Below, in pieces: positions 28,222 through 37,414 of a stretch of DNA of 64,000 nucleotides. Every line of letters starts with the position of its first letter. Within the stretch, counting starts at the first letter, position 1. Where the stretch lies: assembly GCF_017357225.1 (NCBI RefSeq), contig NZ_CP071604.1, positions 1,491,001 to 1,555,000 of the forward strand. Direction: 5' to 3'. A program made the position numbers and the translations under genes. The notes under the pieces are model-generated. The model was given only the letters and a program-made list of their open reading frames with translations. It ran no database searches and was not told the origin of the DNA. This DNA comes from Rhizobium binae (GTDB lineage Bacteria; Pseudomonadota; Alphaproteobacteria; Rhizobiales; Rhizobiaceae).

Positions 28222-29613
28222 CTACCGCTTCACCTCCCACGTCGTCACCCGCTCACCCGTCGCTGGATCCTTGCCGTCCTTCAGCTGGATACCTTTCGCC
28301 GTCAGTTCGTCGCGGATCTTGTCGGCCTCGGCAAAATCCTTCGCCTTCAGCAATTCCAAACGCATGGCCACCAGCGCGTCGACCGCTGCGGCGACGGCTT
28401 CATCGATTTCGGCCTTCTTCGGCAGCAGACCGAGGAGGGAAGCCGTCGCGGCGAAGGTGGCGCCGACGGCGGCATCGGTATGGGCGGCCTGCGCCAGCGC
28501 ATGCAGGGCTTGCACCGCCGCCACCGTATTTAAGTCGTCGGCCAGCGCGGACATGACGGCCTCGTCCGGCTTGGCGTCGCCGGGCTCCGTCGCCGGCCAT
28601 TTGGCAAGCAGGCGTTCGGCCTCTTCCAGCCGCTTGATCGAGAAATCGATCGGCTCGCGGTAATGCGTCATCAGCATGGCAAGGCGCAGCACCGCACCCG
28701 GCCATCTCCGACCGCCGAAGATTTCGGTGTGTAAGAGATCGTGGATGGTAACGAAATTGCCTTCGGACTTCGACATCTTGCGGCCTTCGACCTGCACGAA
28801 GCCATTATGCATCCAGACATTTGCCATTACTTCGGTGCCGTGGGCGCAACGCGACTGGGCGATCTCGTTTTCATGGTGCGGGAAGATCAGATCCAGTCCT
28901 CCGCCGTGAATATCAAAGACATCGCCGAGATAACGCCGGCTCATCGCCGAGCATTCGATATGCCAGCCGGGCCGGCCGCGGCCCCAGGGGCTTTCCCAGC
29001 CGGGCTCGTTGTGGCTCGACAGTTTCCACAGCACGAAATCGCCGGGGTTCTTCTTATGCGCATCGACGGCGACGCGGGCGCCGGCCTGCTGCTCGTCGAG
29101 GGGGCGCTTCGAAAGCTGGCCGTAATCCGCCATCGACTTGGTGTCGAATAGCACTTCGCCGGATGCGACATAGGCGTGACCGGTGGAGATCAGCTTCTCG
29201 ATGATCTCGATCATCTCTTCGATATTGTCGGTAGCCCGCGGCTCGACGTTCGGTTCCAGGCAGCCGAGTTCGGCGACATCGGCGTGAAACTGCGTCTCGG
29301 TCATTTCCGTGACCGCGCGGATTGCCTCGTTCAGCGGCAGGCCGGGATGATCCCTCAGCGCCCGCGCATTGATCTTGTCGTCGACGTCGGTAATGTTGCG
29401 GGCATAGGTGACGTGATCTTGGCCATAGACATGGCGCAGCAGACGGTACAGCACGTCGAAGACGATGACCGGCCGGGCATTGCCGATATGGGCGAAGTCA
29501 TAGACGGTCGGACCGCACACATACATGCGGACATTCTCGGCATCGATCGGCGCAAAGATCGATTTCTCCCGCGTCAGCGTGTTGTACAGCTTCAGTTCCG
29601 GCGTGCCGCCCAT
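28222..29613 (-). CDS. cysS: Cysteinyl-tRNA synthetase
   Basis: A 463-residue class I synthetase. It has the zinc-ligand cysteine C33 in [13 protein letters not shown], the HIGH motif as HIGN (42-45) and KMSKS near residue 282. Other zinc ligands are in [13 protein letters not shown] and [11 protein letters not shown]. The anticodon-binding domain occupies the last 130 residues. Normal length. Cytoplasmic, and essential for charging tRNA-Cys. Confidence 0.97.
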   Translation of the reverse strand: MGGTPELKLYNTLTREKSIFAPIDAENVRMYVCGPTVYDFAHIGNARPVIVFDVLYRLLRHVYGQDHVTYARNITDVDDKINARALRDHPGLPLNEAIRAVTEMTETQFHADVAELGCLEPNVEPRATDNIEEMIEIIEKLISTGHAYVASGEVLFDTKSMADYGQLSKRPLDEQQAGARVAVDAHKKNPGDFVLWKLSSHNEPGWESPWGRGRPGWHIECSAMSRRYLGDVFDIHGGGLDLIFPHHENEIAQSRCAHGTEVMANVWMHNGFVQVEGRKMSKSEGNFVTIHDLLHTEIFGGRRWPGAVLRLAMLMTHYREPIDFSIKRLEEAERLLAKWPATEPGDAKPDEAVMSALADDLNTVAAVQALHALAQAAHTDAAVGATFAATASLLGLLPKKAEIDEAVAAAVDALVAMRLELLKAKDFAEADKIRDELTAKGIQLKDGKDPATGERVTTWEVKR

Positions 29614-29900
29614 TTCACTCTCCCAAAATGCACGTTCAGAAAATATCCCAACCGGCGGGCCGGGGCGTTTCGCATCTTGACTGTTTGGGAGACGAAAACG
29701 GCCGGGCCAGCGCTTGCGCTAGCGAATAATCTTTCCGCAGATAATGCAGATAACCGTTTTCATGCCGCGTTTTATGGCGCGGGAATGACGTTTGGTCAAG
29801 AGGGGCGAGGAACGATCCAGTTGCGCAATGCGTCCGCCATTCTCCAGGCACAAATCGCTGGTAGCCGGTCGAGAAGCTGCTGAAAATACAGGAGGAATGG

Positions 29901-30650
29901 GTGGGGAGCGTAGGTCGGTGGGGTGTCGGAGCGGCCGCTATTCTGGTGGTCGCATCCGCTGCATATTTCGCTTACGATTTCGGCATGGTCCGCTTCAACA
30001 ATCCGTCTCTATCTCGGTATCCGATCCAGGGCATCGATGTCAGCCATCACCAGGGCGACATCGATTGGGAGACGGTGGCCGCGCAGCGGAACGTACGATT
30101 TGCGATCATGAAGGCAACCGAGGGCGGCGACCACAAGGACTCCAGGTTCGCCGAAAACTGGCAGCGCGCCGGCGATGCAGGGATGGTCAGGGGCGCCTAT
30201 CATTTCTTCACCTTCTGCCGCCCGGGCAGGGATCAGGCGCAGAACGTCCTGGCGACCGTGCCGAAGACGCCGGGAACATTGCCGATCGCGGTCGATCTGG
30301 AGTTCGTCGGCAATTGCGACAAGGTTCCGACGGTCGAGGAAATGACGACGGAAGTGAACGCCTTCTTCACCGAACTGAAATCCACCTTTCCGGAAAAGCC
30401 GATCTTTTACGTCACCCAGGAATTCTTCGATCAGTACCTGAAAGGCAATGAGACCCGCTTCCCCGAGCACTACCTCTGGCTGCGAAGCGTGTTCAAGGAG
30501 CCGACGCAGGAGGGCTGCGGTCGCTGGTCGATCTGACAATTTGCCGACAACGGCACGGTGAACGGCATTCAGGGGGCGGTGGATCTCAATGCGCTCTGCT
30601 CGTCGGAAACGGATTTCTCGCATTTGTTTCCAGACCTTGCTGCGAACTGA
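29901..30650 (+). pseudogene. GH25 lysozyme-like gene with an in-frame TGA
   Basis: A membrane-anchored glycoside hydrolase family 25 (muramidase) gene with 249 sense-or-stop codons. An N-terminal helix (VGAAAILVVASAAYFAYDFG) precedes the catalytic barrel: GIDVSHHQGDIDW, FAIMKATEG and AVDLEF with catalytic Asp/Glu. At codon 212 a TGA (30534-30536) replaces the position where the family has tryptophan. The same frame continues with QFADNGTVNGIQGAVDLNA to a TGA at 30648-30650. The open product of 211 residues loses the last 37 residues of the barrel. A sequencing error, nonsense allele or readthrough are alternatives. GTG start after GGAGGA. Confidence 0.8.
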
Positions 30651-30659
30651 GGCGTCGAT

Positions 30660-31400
30660 CTATTCCGGCAATCGATAATGGGCGAGCTTGTTCTCGCGCA
30701 CGATGAACAGCTTGCCCGTTTCGGTCACGCCGGGACCGACGAGTGGCAGGATTGCCTTGGCGACCTCGGAGGGATGCGGCAGCGTCTGCGGGTCTTCGCC
30801 CGGCACGGCCTGCGCCCGCATTGCCGTGCGGGTCGCCCCCGGATCGACGCTGGTGATGCGCAGCGGCGTCGATTGCGTCTCGCCGGCCCAGGTGCGGGCG
30901 AGTGCCTCGACAGCCGCCTTGGAGGCCGAGTAGGCGCTCCAGAAGGGGCGGCATTTGTGCGCGGCGCCGGACGACAGGATGACGGCGCGGCCGGCGTCCG
31001 AGCGGGCAAGCAGCGGATCGACCGAGCGGATCAGCCGCCATGTCGCCGTTACGTTGATGGTCATCACTTTTTCGAAAACCTTCGCCTCGATATGGCCGAT
31101 CGGCGAGATGACGCCGAGCATGCCGGCATTGGCGACCAGGATGTCGAGCTTGCCCCAGCGCTCGAAGATCGAGCCGCCGAGCGCATCGATCGCGTTCATA
31201 TCGGCAAGATCGAAGGGCACCAGCGTCGCGCTGCCGCCCACGGCCTTGATCGCATCGTCGAGATCCTCGAGCCCACCGACCGTGCGTGCGCAGCCAATGA
31301 CATGGGCGCCGGCTTTGGCGAGTTCCAGCGCGGTGAAATAGCCGATGCCGCGCGACGCACCGGTGACGAGTGCGATCTTGCCCTCAAGATTGATGTTCAT
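30660..31400 (-). CDS. Short-chain dehydrogenase/reductase
   Basis: A 246-residue SDR: cofactor motif TGASRGIG (14-21), structural NAG in LVANAGML, catalytic serine region ILSSGAAHK and YSASK with the active-site Tyr and Lys. It follows purF on the minus strand with an 80-base gap. This SDR next to purF is recurrent in rhizobia (recalled). Substrate unknown. It converges on the GH25 gene, with 9 bases between stops. Confidence 0.9.
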   Translation of the reverse strand: MNINLEGKIALVTGASRGIGYFTALELAKAGAHVIGCARTVGGLEDLDDAIKAVGGSATLVPFDLADMNAIDALGGSIFERWGKLDILVANAGMLGVISPIGHIEAKVFEKVMTINVTATWRLIRSVDPLLARSDAGRAVILSSGAAHKCRPFWSAYSASKAAVEALARTWAGETQSTPLRITSVDPGATRTAMRAQAVPGEDPQTLPHPSEVAKAILPLVGPGVTETGKLFIVRENKLAHYRLPE

Positions 31401-31480
31401 CTGTCCGGTTCCGGATTTGCTTGCGAAGGTGAGGGGCGCAATTAGGCCCCTCGGAAGCGAAAGTCAAAATGGCAAACGGC

Positions 31481-32971
31481 TCAGCCGTTGCTGGCAAGCA
31501 TCGAAAGCTTATTGCCCATGGACTCGCCGTTCTTGTCGAGCAGACGGGTCGGATAGTCACCGGTGAAGTAGTGGTCGGTGAACTGCGGGCGGGCCGGATT
31601 GCGGTCCTCGCCGCCGACGGCGCGGTAAAGCCCGTCGATCGACAGGAAGGCGAGCGAATCCGCGCCGATATATTTGGCCATGGCTTCGACATCGGCATAT
31701 TGGTTGGCGAGCAGCTTGTCGGCATCGGGCGTGTCTATGCCGTAGAAATCGGGGAAGAAGATCATCGGGCTTGCGACGCGCAGATGAACTTCGCGCGCGC
31801 CGGCTTCGCGGATCATCTGCACGATCTTCAGAGACGTCGTGCCGCGCACGATGGAATCATCCACCAGCACGACGCGCTTGCCTTCGATCATCGCGCGGTT
31901 GGCGGAATGCTTCAGCTTCACGCCGAAGGCACGGATCTGCTGCGTCGGCTCGATGAAGGTACGGCCGACATAATGATTGCGGATGATGCCGTATTCGAAG
32001 GGGATGCCGCTTTCCTGCGCGTAGCCGAGCGCCGCGGGCGTGCCGCCATCCGGCACCGGCACGACAACGTCGGCCTCGACAGGCGATTCCTTGGCAAGGT
32101 TCATGCCCATGTTCTTGCGGGTCGTATACACGTTGCGACCGCCAACGACCGAATCCGGCCGGGCGAAATAGACATATTCGAACAGGCAGAGGCGCTCCGG
32201 CTGCTGTTTGCTGGGCTTGCGGGCATCGATGCTGATCGAGCCGTCGGGCTGGATTTCGCAGATGATGACTTCGCCGTTTTCGACGTCGCGGATGAACTTG
32301 GCGCCGATGATGTCGAGGGCGCAGGTTTCCGAGCAGAAGATCGGCTTGCCGTCGAGTTCGCCCATGACAAGCGGGCGGATGCCGGTCGGGTCGCGCGCAG
32401 CGATCAGCTTGGTCCGCGTCATGGCGAGCATCGAATATCCGCCTTCCATCTGGCGGATGGCGTCGATGAAACGGTCGGATGTGGACGCATGGCGCGAGCG
32501 GGCGATGAGATGCAGCACGACTTCGGTGTCCGAGGTCGACTGACAGATGGCGCCGGTCGCGATGATCTGGCGGCGCAGTGTCAGGCCATTGGTGAAATTG
32601 CCGTTATGGGCAATGGCGATGCCGCCTTCCTCCAGCTCGGCAAACAGCGGCTGCACGTTGCGCATCGCGACTTCGCCTGTTGTGGAATAGCGTGTATGGC
32701 CGATCGACATGCTGCCGGGCAGGCGGGCGAGCGTCATCGGATTGGTATAATGGTCGCCGACGAGGCCCATATGGCGCTCCTGATAGAAGCGTTTGCCGTC
32801 GAAGGAGACGATGCCGGCCGCTTCCTGCCCGCGATGCTGCAGGGCGTGCAGGCCGAGAGCCGTGAGCGTGGCGGCATCGGGATGTCCCAGTATTCCGAAA
32901 ACGCCGCATTCCTCATGCAGCGTATCTCCGTCGAGCGGATCGTCGGTCGGGAAGGAATGGGACTGGTTCAT
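31481..32971 (-). CDS. purF: Amidophosphoribosyltransferase
   Basis: A 496-residue first enzyme of de novo purine synthesis, making phosphoribosylamine from PRPP and glutamine. An 11-to-21-residue propeptide precedes the catalytic C22 in EECGVFG. The glutaminase domain has GHTRYSTTG and AHNGNFTN. The PRPP-binding motif VVLVDDSIVRGTT lies in the C-terminal phosphoribosyltransferase domain. It follows cvpA on the same strand, after a 223-base gap containing a hairpin. The cvpA-purF linkage is also known in E. coli. Confidence 0.97.
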   Translation of the reverse strand: MNQSHSFPTDDPLDGDTLHEECGVFGILGHPDAATLTALGLHALQHRGQEAAGIVSFDGKRFYQERHMGLVGDHYTNPMTLARLPGSMSIGHTRYSTTGEVAMRNVQPLFAELEEGGIAIAHNGNFTNGLTLRRQIIATGAICQSTSDTEVVLHLIARSRHASTSDRFIDAIRQMEGGYSMLAMTRTKLIAARDPTGIRPLVMGELDGKPIFCSETCALDIIGAKFIRDVENGEVIICEIQPDGSISIDARKPSKQQPERLCLFEYVYFARPDSVVGGRNVYTTRKNMGMNLAKESPVEADVVVPVPDGGTPAALGYAQESGIPFEYGIIRNHYVGRTFIEPTQQIRAFGVKLKHSANRAMIEGKRVVLVDDSIVRGTTSLKIVQMIREAGAREVHLRVASPMIFFPDFYGIDTPDADKLLANQYADVEAMAKYIGADSLAFLSIDGLYRAVGGEDRNPARPQFTDHYFTGDYPTRLLDKNGESMGNKLSMLASNG

Positions 32972-33072
32972 TTCTGCGGGCCTCTGCTCTCACAAGAATG
33001 GATCGGCATTTCCAGTATCATATATCGGAAACCTGGCAGCTTTCCGATAACGTCATGCTCATCCGCATTCAA

Positions 33073-33088
33073 AGCCCGTTCGCGGGCT
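33073..33088 (-). terminator. Hairpin between cvpA and purF
   Basis: A perfect 6-bp stem (AGCCCG / CGGGCT) with a four-base loop, TTCG on plus and CGAA on minus. On the minus strand it is followed by TTTGAAT, a weak U-tract. It may partly end cvpA transcription before purF. Confidence 0.4.
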
Positions 33089-33194
33089 CTGAAACAGCTG
33101 AGGTCCGGCGGAGCTGATGCCCGGCCGGACCTTCATTTCACGTCCCGCTCAAATGGCAATTGCCGCACGGCGGGTCAAGCTCTTGAACACTGTG

Positions 33195-33812
33195 TCAATT
33201 CGTCGGCTGCTGCGTGCCGCCTGCAGGCGCGTCTTCCGCCGGAGCCTGATCGGTCGTCGGCGCCGTGGCGCCTTCGCCGCCTTTTGCCGGCGACTGCATC
33301 CTATCACGGAAGCTTGCCTCGATCATCTGCGCAAATTGCTCCGGCAGAACCGCCTTCAGCTTCACCACCATCGAATCCAGGAAGGGCTTCGACTTGGCCT
33401 CATTCACCCAGGCCGGCCGGTGGTCGACGTCGACCAGCCAGTTCCAGAAAGCGACGGCGACGACCATCAGCAGCAGGCCGCGGGCCGCGCCGAACAGGAA
33501 GCCCAGCGTGCGGTCGAGCGCGCCGATGCGGCTGTCGATGATGAAATCGGCGATCTTCATGGTGATGAAGGAGATGACGATGAGGGCGATCAGGAAGACG
33601 ACCGCGGCCGAACCGGCGATCGCGATGCGGTCGTCATCGGTGTATTTCTTCGCATAAGGCAGCAGGTACGGATAGAGGTAGTAGGCGGCGGCGGCCGAAC
33701 CGCCCCAGCTTGCGATCGAAAGGATCTCGCGGGAGAAGCCGCGGACCATCGCCAGTACGGCGGAGAAGAGCACGACGCCGATGACAATACCGTCGAAAAT
33801 CGTAATGGGCAT
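33195..33812 (-). CDS. cvpA: CvpA-family membrane protein
   Basis: A 205-residue inner-membrane protein with four hydrophobic helices in the first 150 residues and the conserved opening TIFDGIVIGVVLFSAVLAMVRG, then REILSIASWG. The C-terminal tail is Ala/Pro/Gln-rich and disordered-looking. CvpA is needed for colicin V production in E. coli and more generally supports membrane or bile stress tolerance. It lies between radA and purF as in other alphaproteobacteria. Confidence 0.92.
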   Translation of the reverse strand: MPITIFDGIVIGVVLFSAVLAMVRGFSREILSIASWGGSAAAAYYLYPYLLPYAKKYTDDDRIAIAGSAAVVFLIALIVISFITMKIADFIIDSRIGALDRTLGFLFGAARGLLLMVVAVAFWNWLVDVDHRPAWVNEAKSKPFLDSMVVKLKAVLPEQFAQMIEASFRDRMQSPAKGGEGATAPTTDQAPAEDAPAGGTQQPTN

Positions 33813-33902
33813 GTAAATTCAACTCCAGGACTGCCGCTTGGCGGCCGTGTCGTGCCTTATCGTGTGCTTCCTATATCATCACCGTTCCCGGCAATGAAAG
33901 GA

Positions 33903-35303
33903 TCAAACCTCGTCTTCCACACGCAGCGCTCCCTTCGATCCGGCGATGCGCGCGACCAGATCCGGCAGGCTTTCGACCTCGTTCCATCTCCCGCCGGAAC
34001 CCTTCGGCAACTCGGCGGAGGCGGAAGGAAGCAGCGCTGTCGAAAAGCCCAGCTTCTCGGCTTCCTTGAGGCGCTGGGCGGTGTGCGCAACCGGCCGGAT
34101 GGCGCCCGACAGGCTGACTTCGCCGAAATAGACGCAATCGGCGGGAAGGGCAATACCGGCGAGCGACGAAACGAGCGCCGAGGCGACGGCGAGATCGGCC
34201 GCCGGTTCGGAGATGCGGTAGCCGCCGGCGACATTGAGATAGACGTCGTGCTGGCCTAGCCTGACGCCGCAATGAGCCTCCAGCACCGCCAGGATCATCG
34301 ACAGCCGGGCCGAATCCCAGCCGACCACGGCGCGCCGCGGCGTGCCGAGCGAGGTCGGCGCCACCAGCGCCTGCACCTCGACGAGCACGGGCCGCGTGCC
34401 CTCCATGCCGGCGAAGACGGCCGCACCCGGCGATTTTTCGTTGCGCTCGCCGAGGAAGAGTTCGGACGGGTTGGCGACTTCGCGTAAGCCTCTGTCGGAC
34501 ATTTCGAAGACGCCGATCTCGTCGGTCGGGCCGAAGCGGTTCTTGACCGTGCGCAGGATGCGGTAGTGATGGCCGCGATCACCTTCGAAATAAAGCACGG
34601 CGTCGACCATGTGCTCGACGACGCGGGGCCCGGCGATCTGTCCATCCTTGGTTACATGCCCGACGAGCACCATGGCCGCACCCGTCTGCTTGGCAAAACG
34701 GATCATCGACTGCACGCCGGTGCGCACCTGCGTGACCGTTCCCGGCGCGGAATCGGCCAGCTCGCTCCACAGCGTCTGGATGGAATCGATGATGACGAGG
34801 TCAGGACGTTTGCCCTCGGCGAGCGTCGCCAGAATATCCTCGACATTGGTTTCGGCGGCCAGCATCACGTCGGTATCGGCTGCCGCAAGACGCTGTGCCC
34901 TGAGCCGAACCTGCGCCACCGCCTCTTCGCCGGAGACGTAGATGATCCTGTGGCCGCGCCGCGCGAGGGCGGCGGCTGCCTGCATCAGCAGTGTCGACTT
35001 GCCGATGCCGGGATCGCCGCCGATCAAGACCGCCGAGCCGCGCACGAAGCCGCCGCCGAGTGTGCGGTCGAGTTCCGACATGGCGGTATGGATGCGCGGC
35101 GCCTCCTCGATCTCGCCGGAGAGCGCCGTCAGCGCCACCGGCCGGCCCTTCTTCGGCGTCTTGCCGGGGCCGGAGCCGATGCCGCCCATCGGGTCTTCCT
35201 CGACGATCGTATTCCACTCGCCGCAATTGTCGCATTTGCCGGCCCAGCGGTTATGCACTGCGCCGCAATTCTGGCAGATGAATTGTGTCCGGGCCTTCGC
35301 CAT
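33903..35303 (-). CDS. radA: DNA repair protein RadA
   Basis: A 466-residue RecA-like ATPase that helps process recombination intermediates. N-terminal C4 zinc finger: C10, C13, C24 and C27 (CQNCG...CDNCGEW). Walker A is GGDPGIGKST (96-105), and the RadA-specific KNRFG motif is present near residue 255. A Lon-like C-terminal domain follows. ATG 35303 is preferred; the frame opens to a TTG at 35330. It is first of the radA-cvpA group. Confidence 0.96.
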   Translation of the reverse strand: MAKARTQFICQNCGAVHNRWAGKCDNCGEWNTIVEEDPMGGIGSGPGKTPKKGRPVALTALSGEIEEAPRIHTAMSELDRTLGGGFVRGSAVLIGGDPGIGKSTLLMQAAAALARRGHRIIYVSGEEAVAQVRLRAQRLAAADTDVMLAAETNVEDILATLAEGKRPDLVIIDSIQTLWSELADSAPGTVTQVRTGVQSMIRFAKQTGAAMVLVGHVTKDGQIAGPRVVEHMVDAVLYFEGDRGHHYRILRTVKNRFGPTDEIGVFEMSDRGLREVANPSELFLGERNEKSPGAAVFAGMEGTRPVLVEVQALVAPTSLGTPRRAVVGWDSARLSMILAVLEAHCGVRLGQHDVYLNVAGGYRISEPAADLAVASALVSSLAGIALPADCVYFGEVSLSGAIRPVAHTAQRLKEAEKLGFSTALLPSASAELPKGSGGRWNEVESLPDLVARIAGSKGALRVEDEV

Positions 35304-35469
35304 CAATCGTTCTTTCAGTCGAGTTATCAAGACAAAGCCGAGGCGTGCTTGATCGAATCATTGTGGTGCTTGAGATAATGGCTATCGCGACGGATCAAAA
35401 CTAATGATTTCCCCATTAGCGTCTGCCGTGCCTATGCTTCTCGTTCCTGCTCATCCGGAACGGTAGAAA

Positions 35470-36105
35470 ATGCTCGATTACTCGCTTGCCCATTGGCTTG
35501 CATTTCTGTCGGCGGCGGTTTTGCTCAATCTCTCGCCGGGCCCCGACATCGCCTTTATCCTCGGGCACACGATGCGAGGCGGCAAACGCGCCGGTTTTGC
35601 CGCGCTGTTCGGCGTCTGGTCGGGTGCCTGCCTGCATGTTCTGATGGCGGCACTTGGCCTTTCGGCGTTGCTGGCCGCCTCAGCCGTCGCCTTTTCCGCC
35701 GTCAAATGGGTCGGTGCGGCCTACCTCTTCTGGTTAGGCATTCAGGCCTTGCGCGCTGGCGGCAGCGGCAACCTGATGAAAGCGGCTGGCGAAAAAATGC
35801 CAGTCGGAAAAATCTACCGGCAAGGTATCCTGGTGTCGCTGCTCAATCCGAAAGTCGCGATATTCTTCCTGGCTTTCCTGCCGCAATTCGTGGTCGAAGG
35901 TGCGGGGCCGGTCTGGGCCCAATTGATGCTCCATGGCGGGTTGATCATAGGCGTCGCTGCGTTCATCGAACCGCCGCTCGTCCTTCTCGGCGGGCGCCTC
36001 GCAGACATGCTTAAGAATAATCAGGAGATCGAGCGGTGGCTCGATCGCGGCCTCGGCGCGCTTTTCGTCGCGCTCGGAGTGCGTCTCGCACTCACCAGCC
36101 ACTGA
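35470..36105 (+). CDS. LysE/RhtB-family amino-acid exporter
   Basis: A 211-residue inner-membrane protein with about six helices and the family signature LLNLSPGPDIAFILGHTMRGGKRAG near residue 20, followed by GVWSGACLHVLMAALG. The family exports amino acids such as lysine, homoserine or threonine; the substrate is not resolvable. It stands alone, divergent from radA and convergent with alr (11 bases between stops). Confidence 0.9.
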   Translation: MLDYSLAHWLAFLSAAVLLNLSPGPDIAFILGHTMRGGKRAGFAALFGVWSGACLHVLMAALGLSALLAASAVAFSAVKWVGAAYLFWLGIQALRAGGSGNLMKAAGEKMPVGKIYRQGILVSLLNPKVAIFFLAFLPQFVVEGAGPVWAQLMLHGGLIIGVAAFIEPPLVLLGGRLADMLKNNQEIERWLDRGLGALFVALGVRLALTSH

Positions 36106-36115
36106 CGAGCGAACA

Positions 36116-37285
36116 CTATTCTTCGACCGTATAGCGCCGCTCGTGGCGAAGCCCCATGCTGGTCAGGATCTCGTATCCGATCGTCCCCGCCGCCCGTGCC
36201 ACGTCGTCCAGCGCCACGTTCTTTCCGAACAACTCGACATAGTCTCCGGCGCGCACGGCGGTTTCAGGCAGATCGGTGACATCGAAGATCGTCAGATCCA
36301 TGGTGATCCGGCCGGCAACCGGAACCTTATGTCCGGCGATGAAGCCTTGGCCGCCCTGCGGCACGACCTGGCGCAGCGGCACGCCGCCGCTCGACTGGCT
36401 GCGCATATAGCCGTCGGCATAGCCTGCCGAGACGATTGCCAGCCGGCTGTCGCGACGAAGCTGCAGCGCCCGGCCGTAGCTGACGGTCTCGCCGGCTTTG
36501 ACGGTGCGCACCTGGATGATGCGCGCCTCCGCAGTGGCGACCGGCCGCATCGGGTTTGCCATGCCGCTGACCGCTTCGCCGCCGTAAAGGGCGATGCCCG
36601 GTCGGGTCAGATCGAAGTGGTAATCCTCGCCGAGGAAGATGCCGGCCGAGGCGGCAAGACTTGAATCGATACCTTCATAGGCGGCGGTAACCCTGCGGAA
36701 TGATTCGAGCTGCTGGCGGTTCATCACGTGACTGGGATCGTCGCTGCAGGCGAGGTGGCTCATGACCAGTACGGGCGCGAAGCTTGCCGGCCGCGAGACG
36801 TCATCGGCAAGCGCAATCGCATCGTCGATGTGCAGTCCCAGCCGGTTGAAGCCGGTATCGACATGCAGCGCGCAAGGATAATCGCCGTAGTCGGAAAGCA
36901 CCGCCATCCAGAAGGCGAACTGCTCATCGGAGGAAATTACCGGCACCAGGTCATTGTCGAAGAAGCGCCGTTCGGTACCCGGCCATATGCCCGAGAGCAC
37001 GAAGATGCGCGCCTCGGGCGCATAGAAGCGAAGCGTCACCCCTTCATCGACGGTCGCGACAAAGAAATCTCGGGCGCCGGCGAGGTAGAGTGCTTCGCCG
37101 GCATCCTCGATACCCATGCCGTAGGCGTCCGCCTTGACGACGGCCGCGGCGCGCGCGGCACCCGAACGGCGCGCCATGTCGCGCCAGTTCTCTGTCAGCG
37201 CGGTCAGGTCGACGGTCAGCCGCAGGCCTGCCGAGGCAAAGGTGTCGTCTTCGGGGGCGTCGAGAAATTCGCTCATGATCCACAT
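36116..37285 (-). CDS. alr: Alanine racemase
   Basis: A 389-residue PLP-dependent fold-type III enzyme making D-alanine for peptidoglycan. The PLP lysine is in AAAVVKADAYGMG near residue 50. Substrate-binding motifs LHVDTGFNRLG and the C-terminal MDLTIFDVTD are present. MSEFLDAP at 37276 is an alternative start, three codons in. It follows dnaB on the minus strand with a 129-base gap. Confidence 0.95.
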   Translation of the reverse strand: MWIMSEFLDAPEDDTFASAGLRLTVDLTALTENWRDMARRSGAARAAAVVKADAYGMGIEDAGEALYLAGARDFFVATVDEGVTLRFYAPEARIFVLSGIWPGTERRFFDNDLVPVISSDEQFAFWMAVLSDYGDYPCALHVDTGFNRLGLHIDDAIALADDVSRPASFAPVLVMSHLACSDDPSHVMNRQQLESFRRVTAAYEGIDSSLAASAGIFLGEDYHFDLTRPGIALYGGEAVSGMANPMRPVATAEARIIQVRTVKAGETVSYGRALQLRRDSRLAIVSAGYADGYMRSQSSGGVPLRQVVPQGGQGFIAGHKVPVAGRITMDLTIFDVTDLPETAVRAGDYVELFGKNVALDDVARAAGTIGYEILTSMGLRHERRYTVEE

Positions 37286-37414
37286 CGAAAAGAGGCCGGA
37301 GAAGGATTCCCCGGCCAGGTTAATGCATGCGGCTAAAACTGTGCAGCGGTTTTGGGCGGACGATGCGCTTCACGTCGATTTTGTCCATGGAAAGCCCGCG
37401 GCATCGCCGCGCGA

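Noticed and set aside
29792..30451. Alternative 219-codon frame over the GH25 gene
   Set aside because: Arg/Gly-rich translation out of frame with the GH25 motifs; it does not rescue the interrupted gene.
31469..33541. Open frame of 690 codons on the plus strand
   Set aside because: Antisense to purF and cvpA; no recognisable protein pattern.
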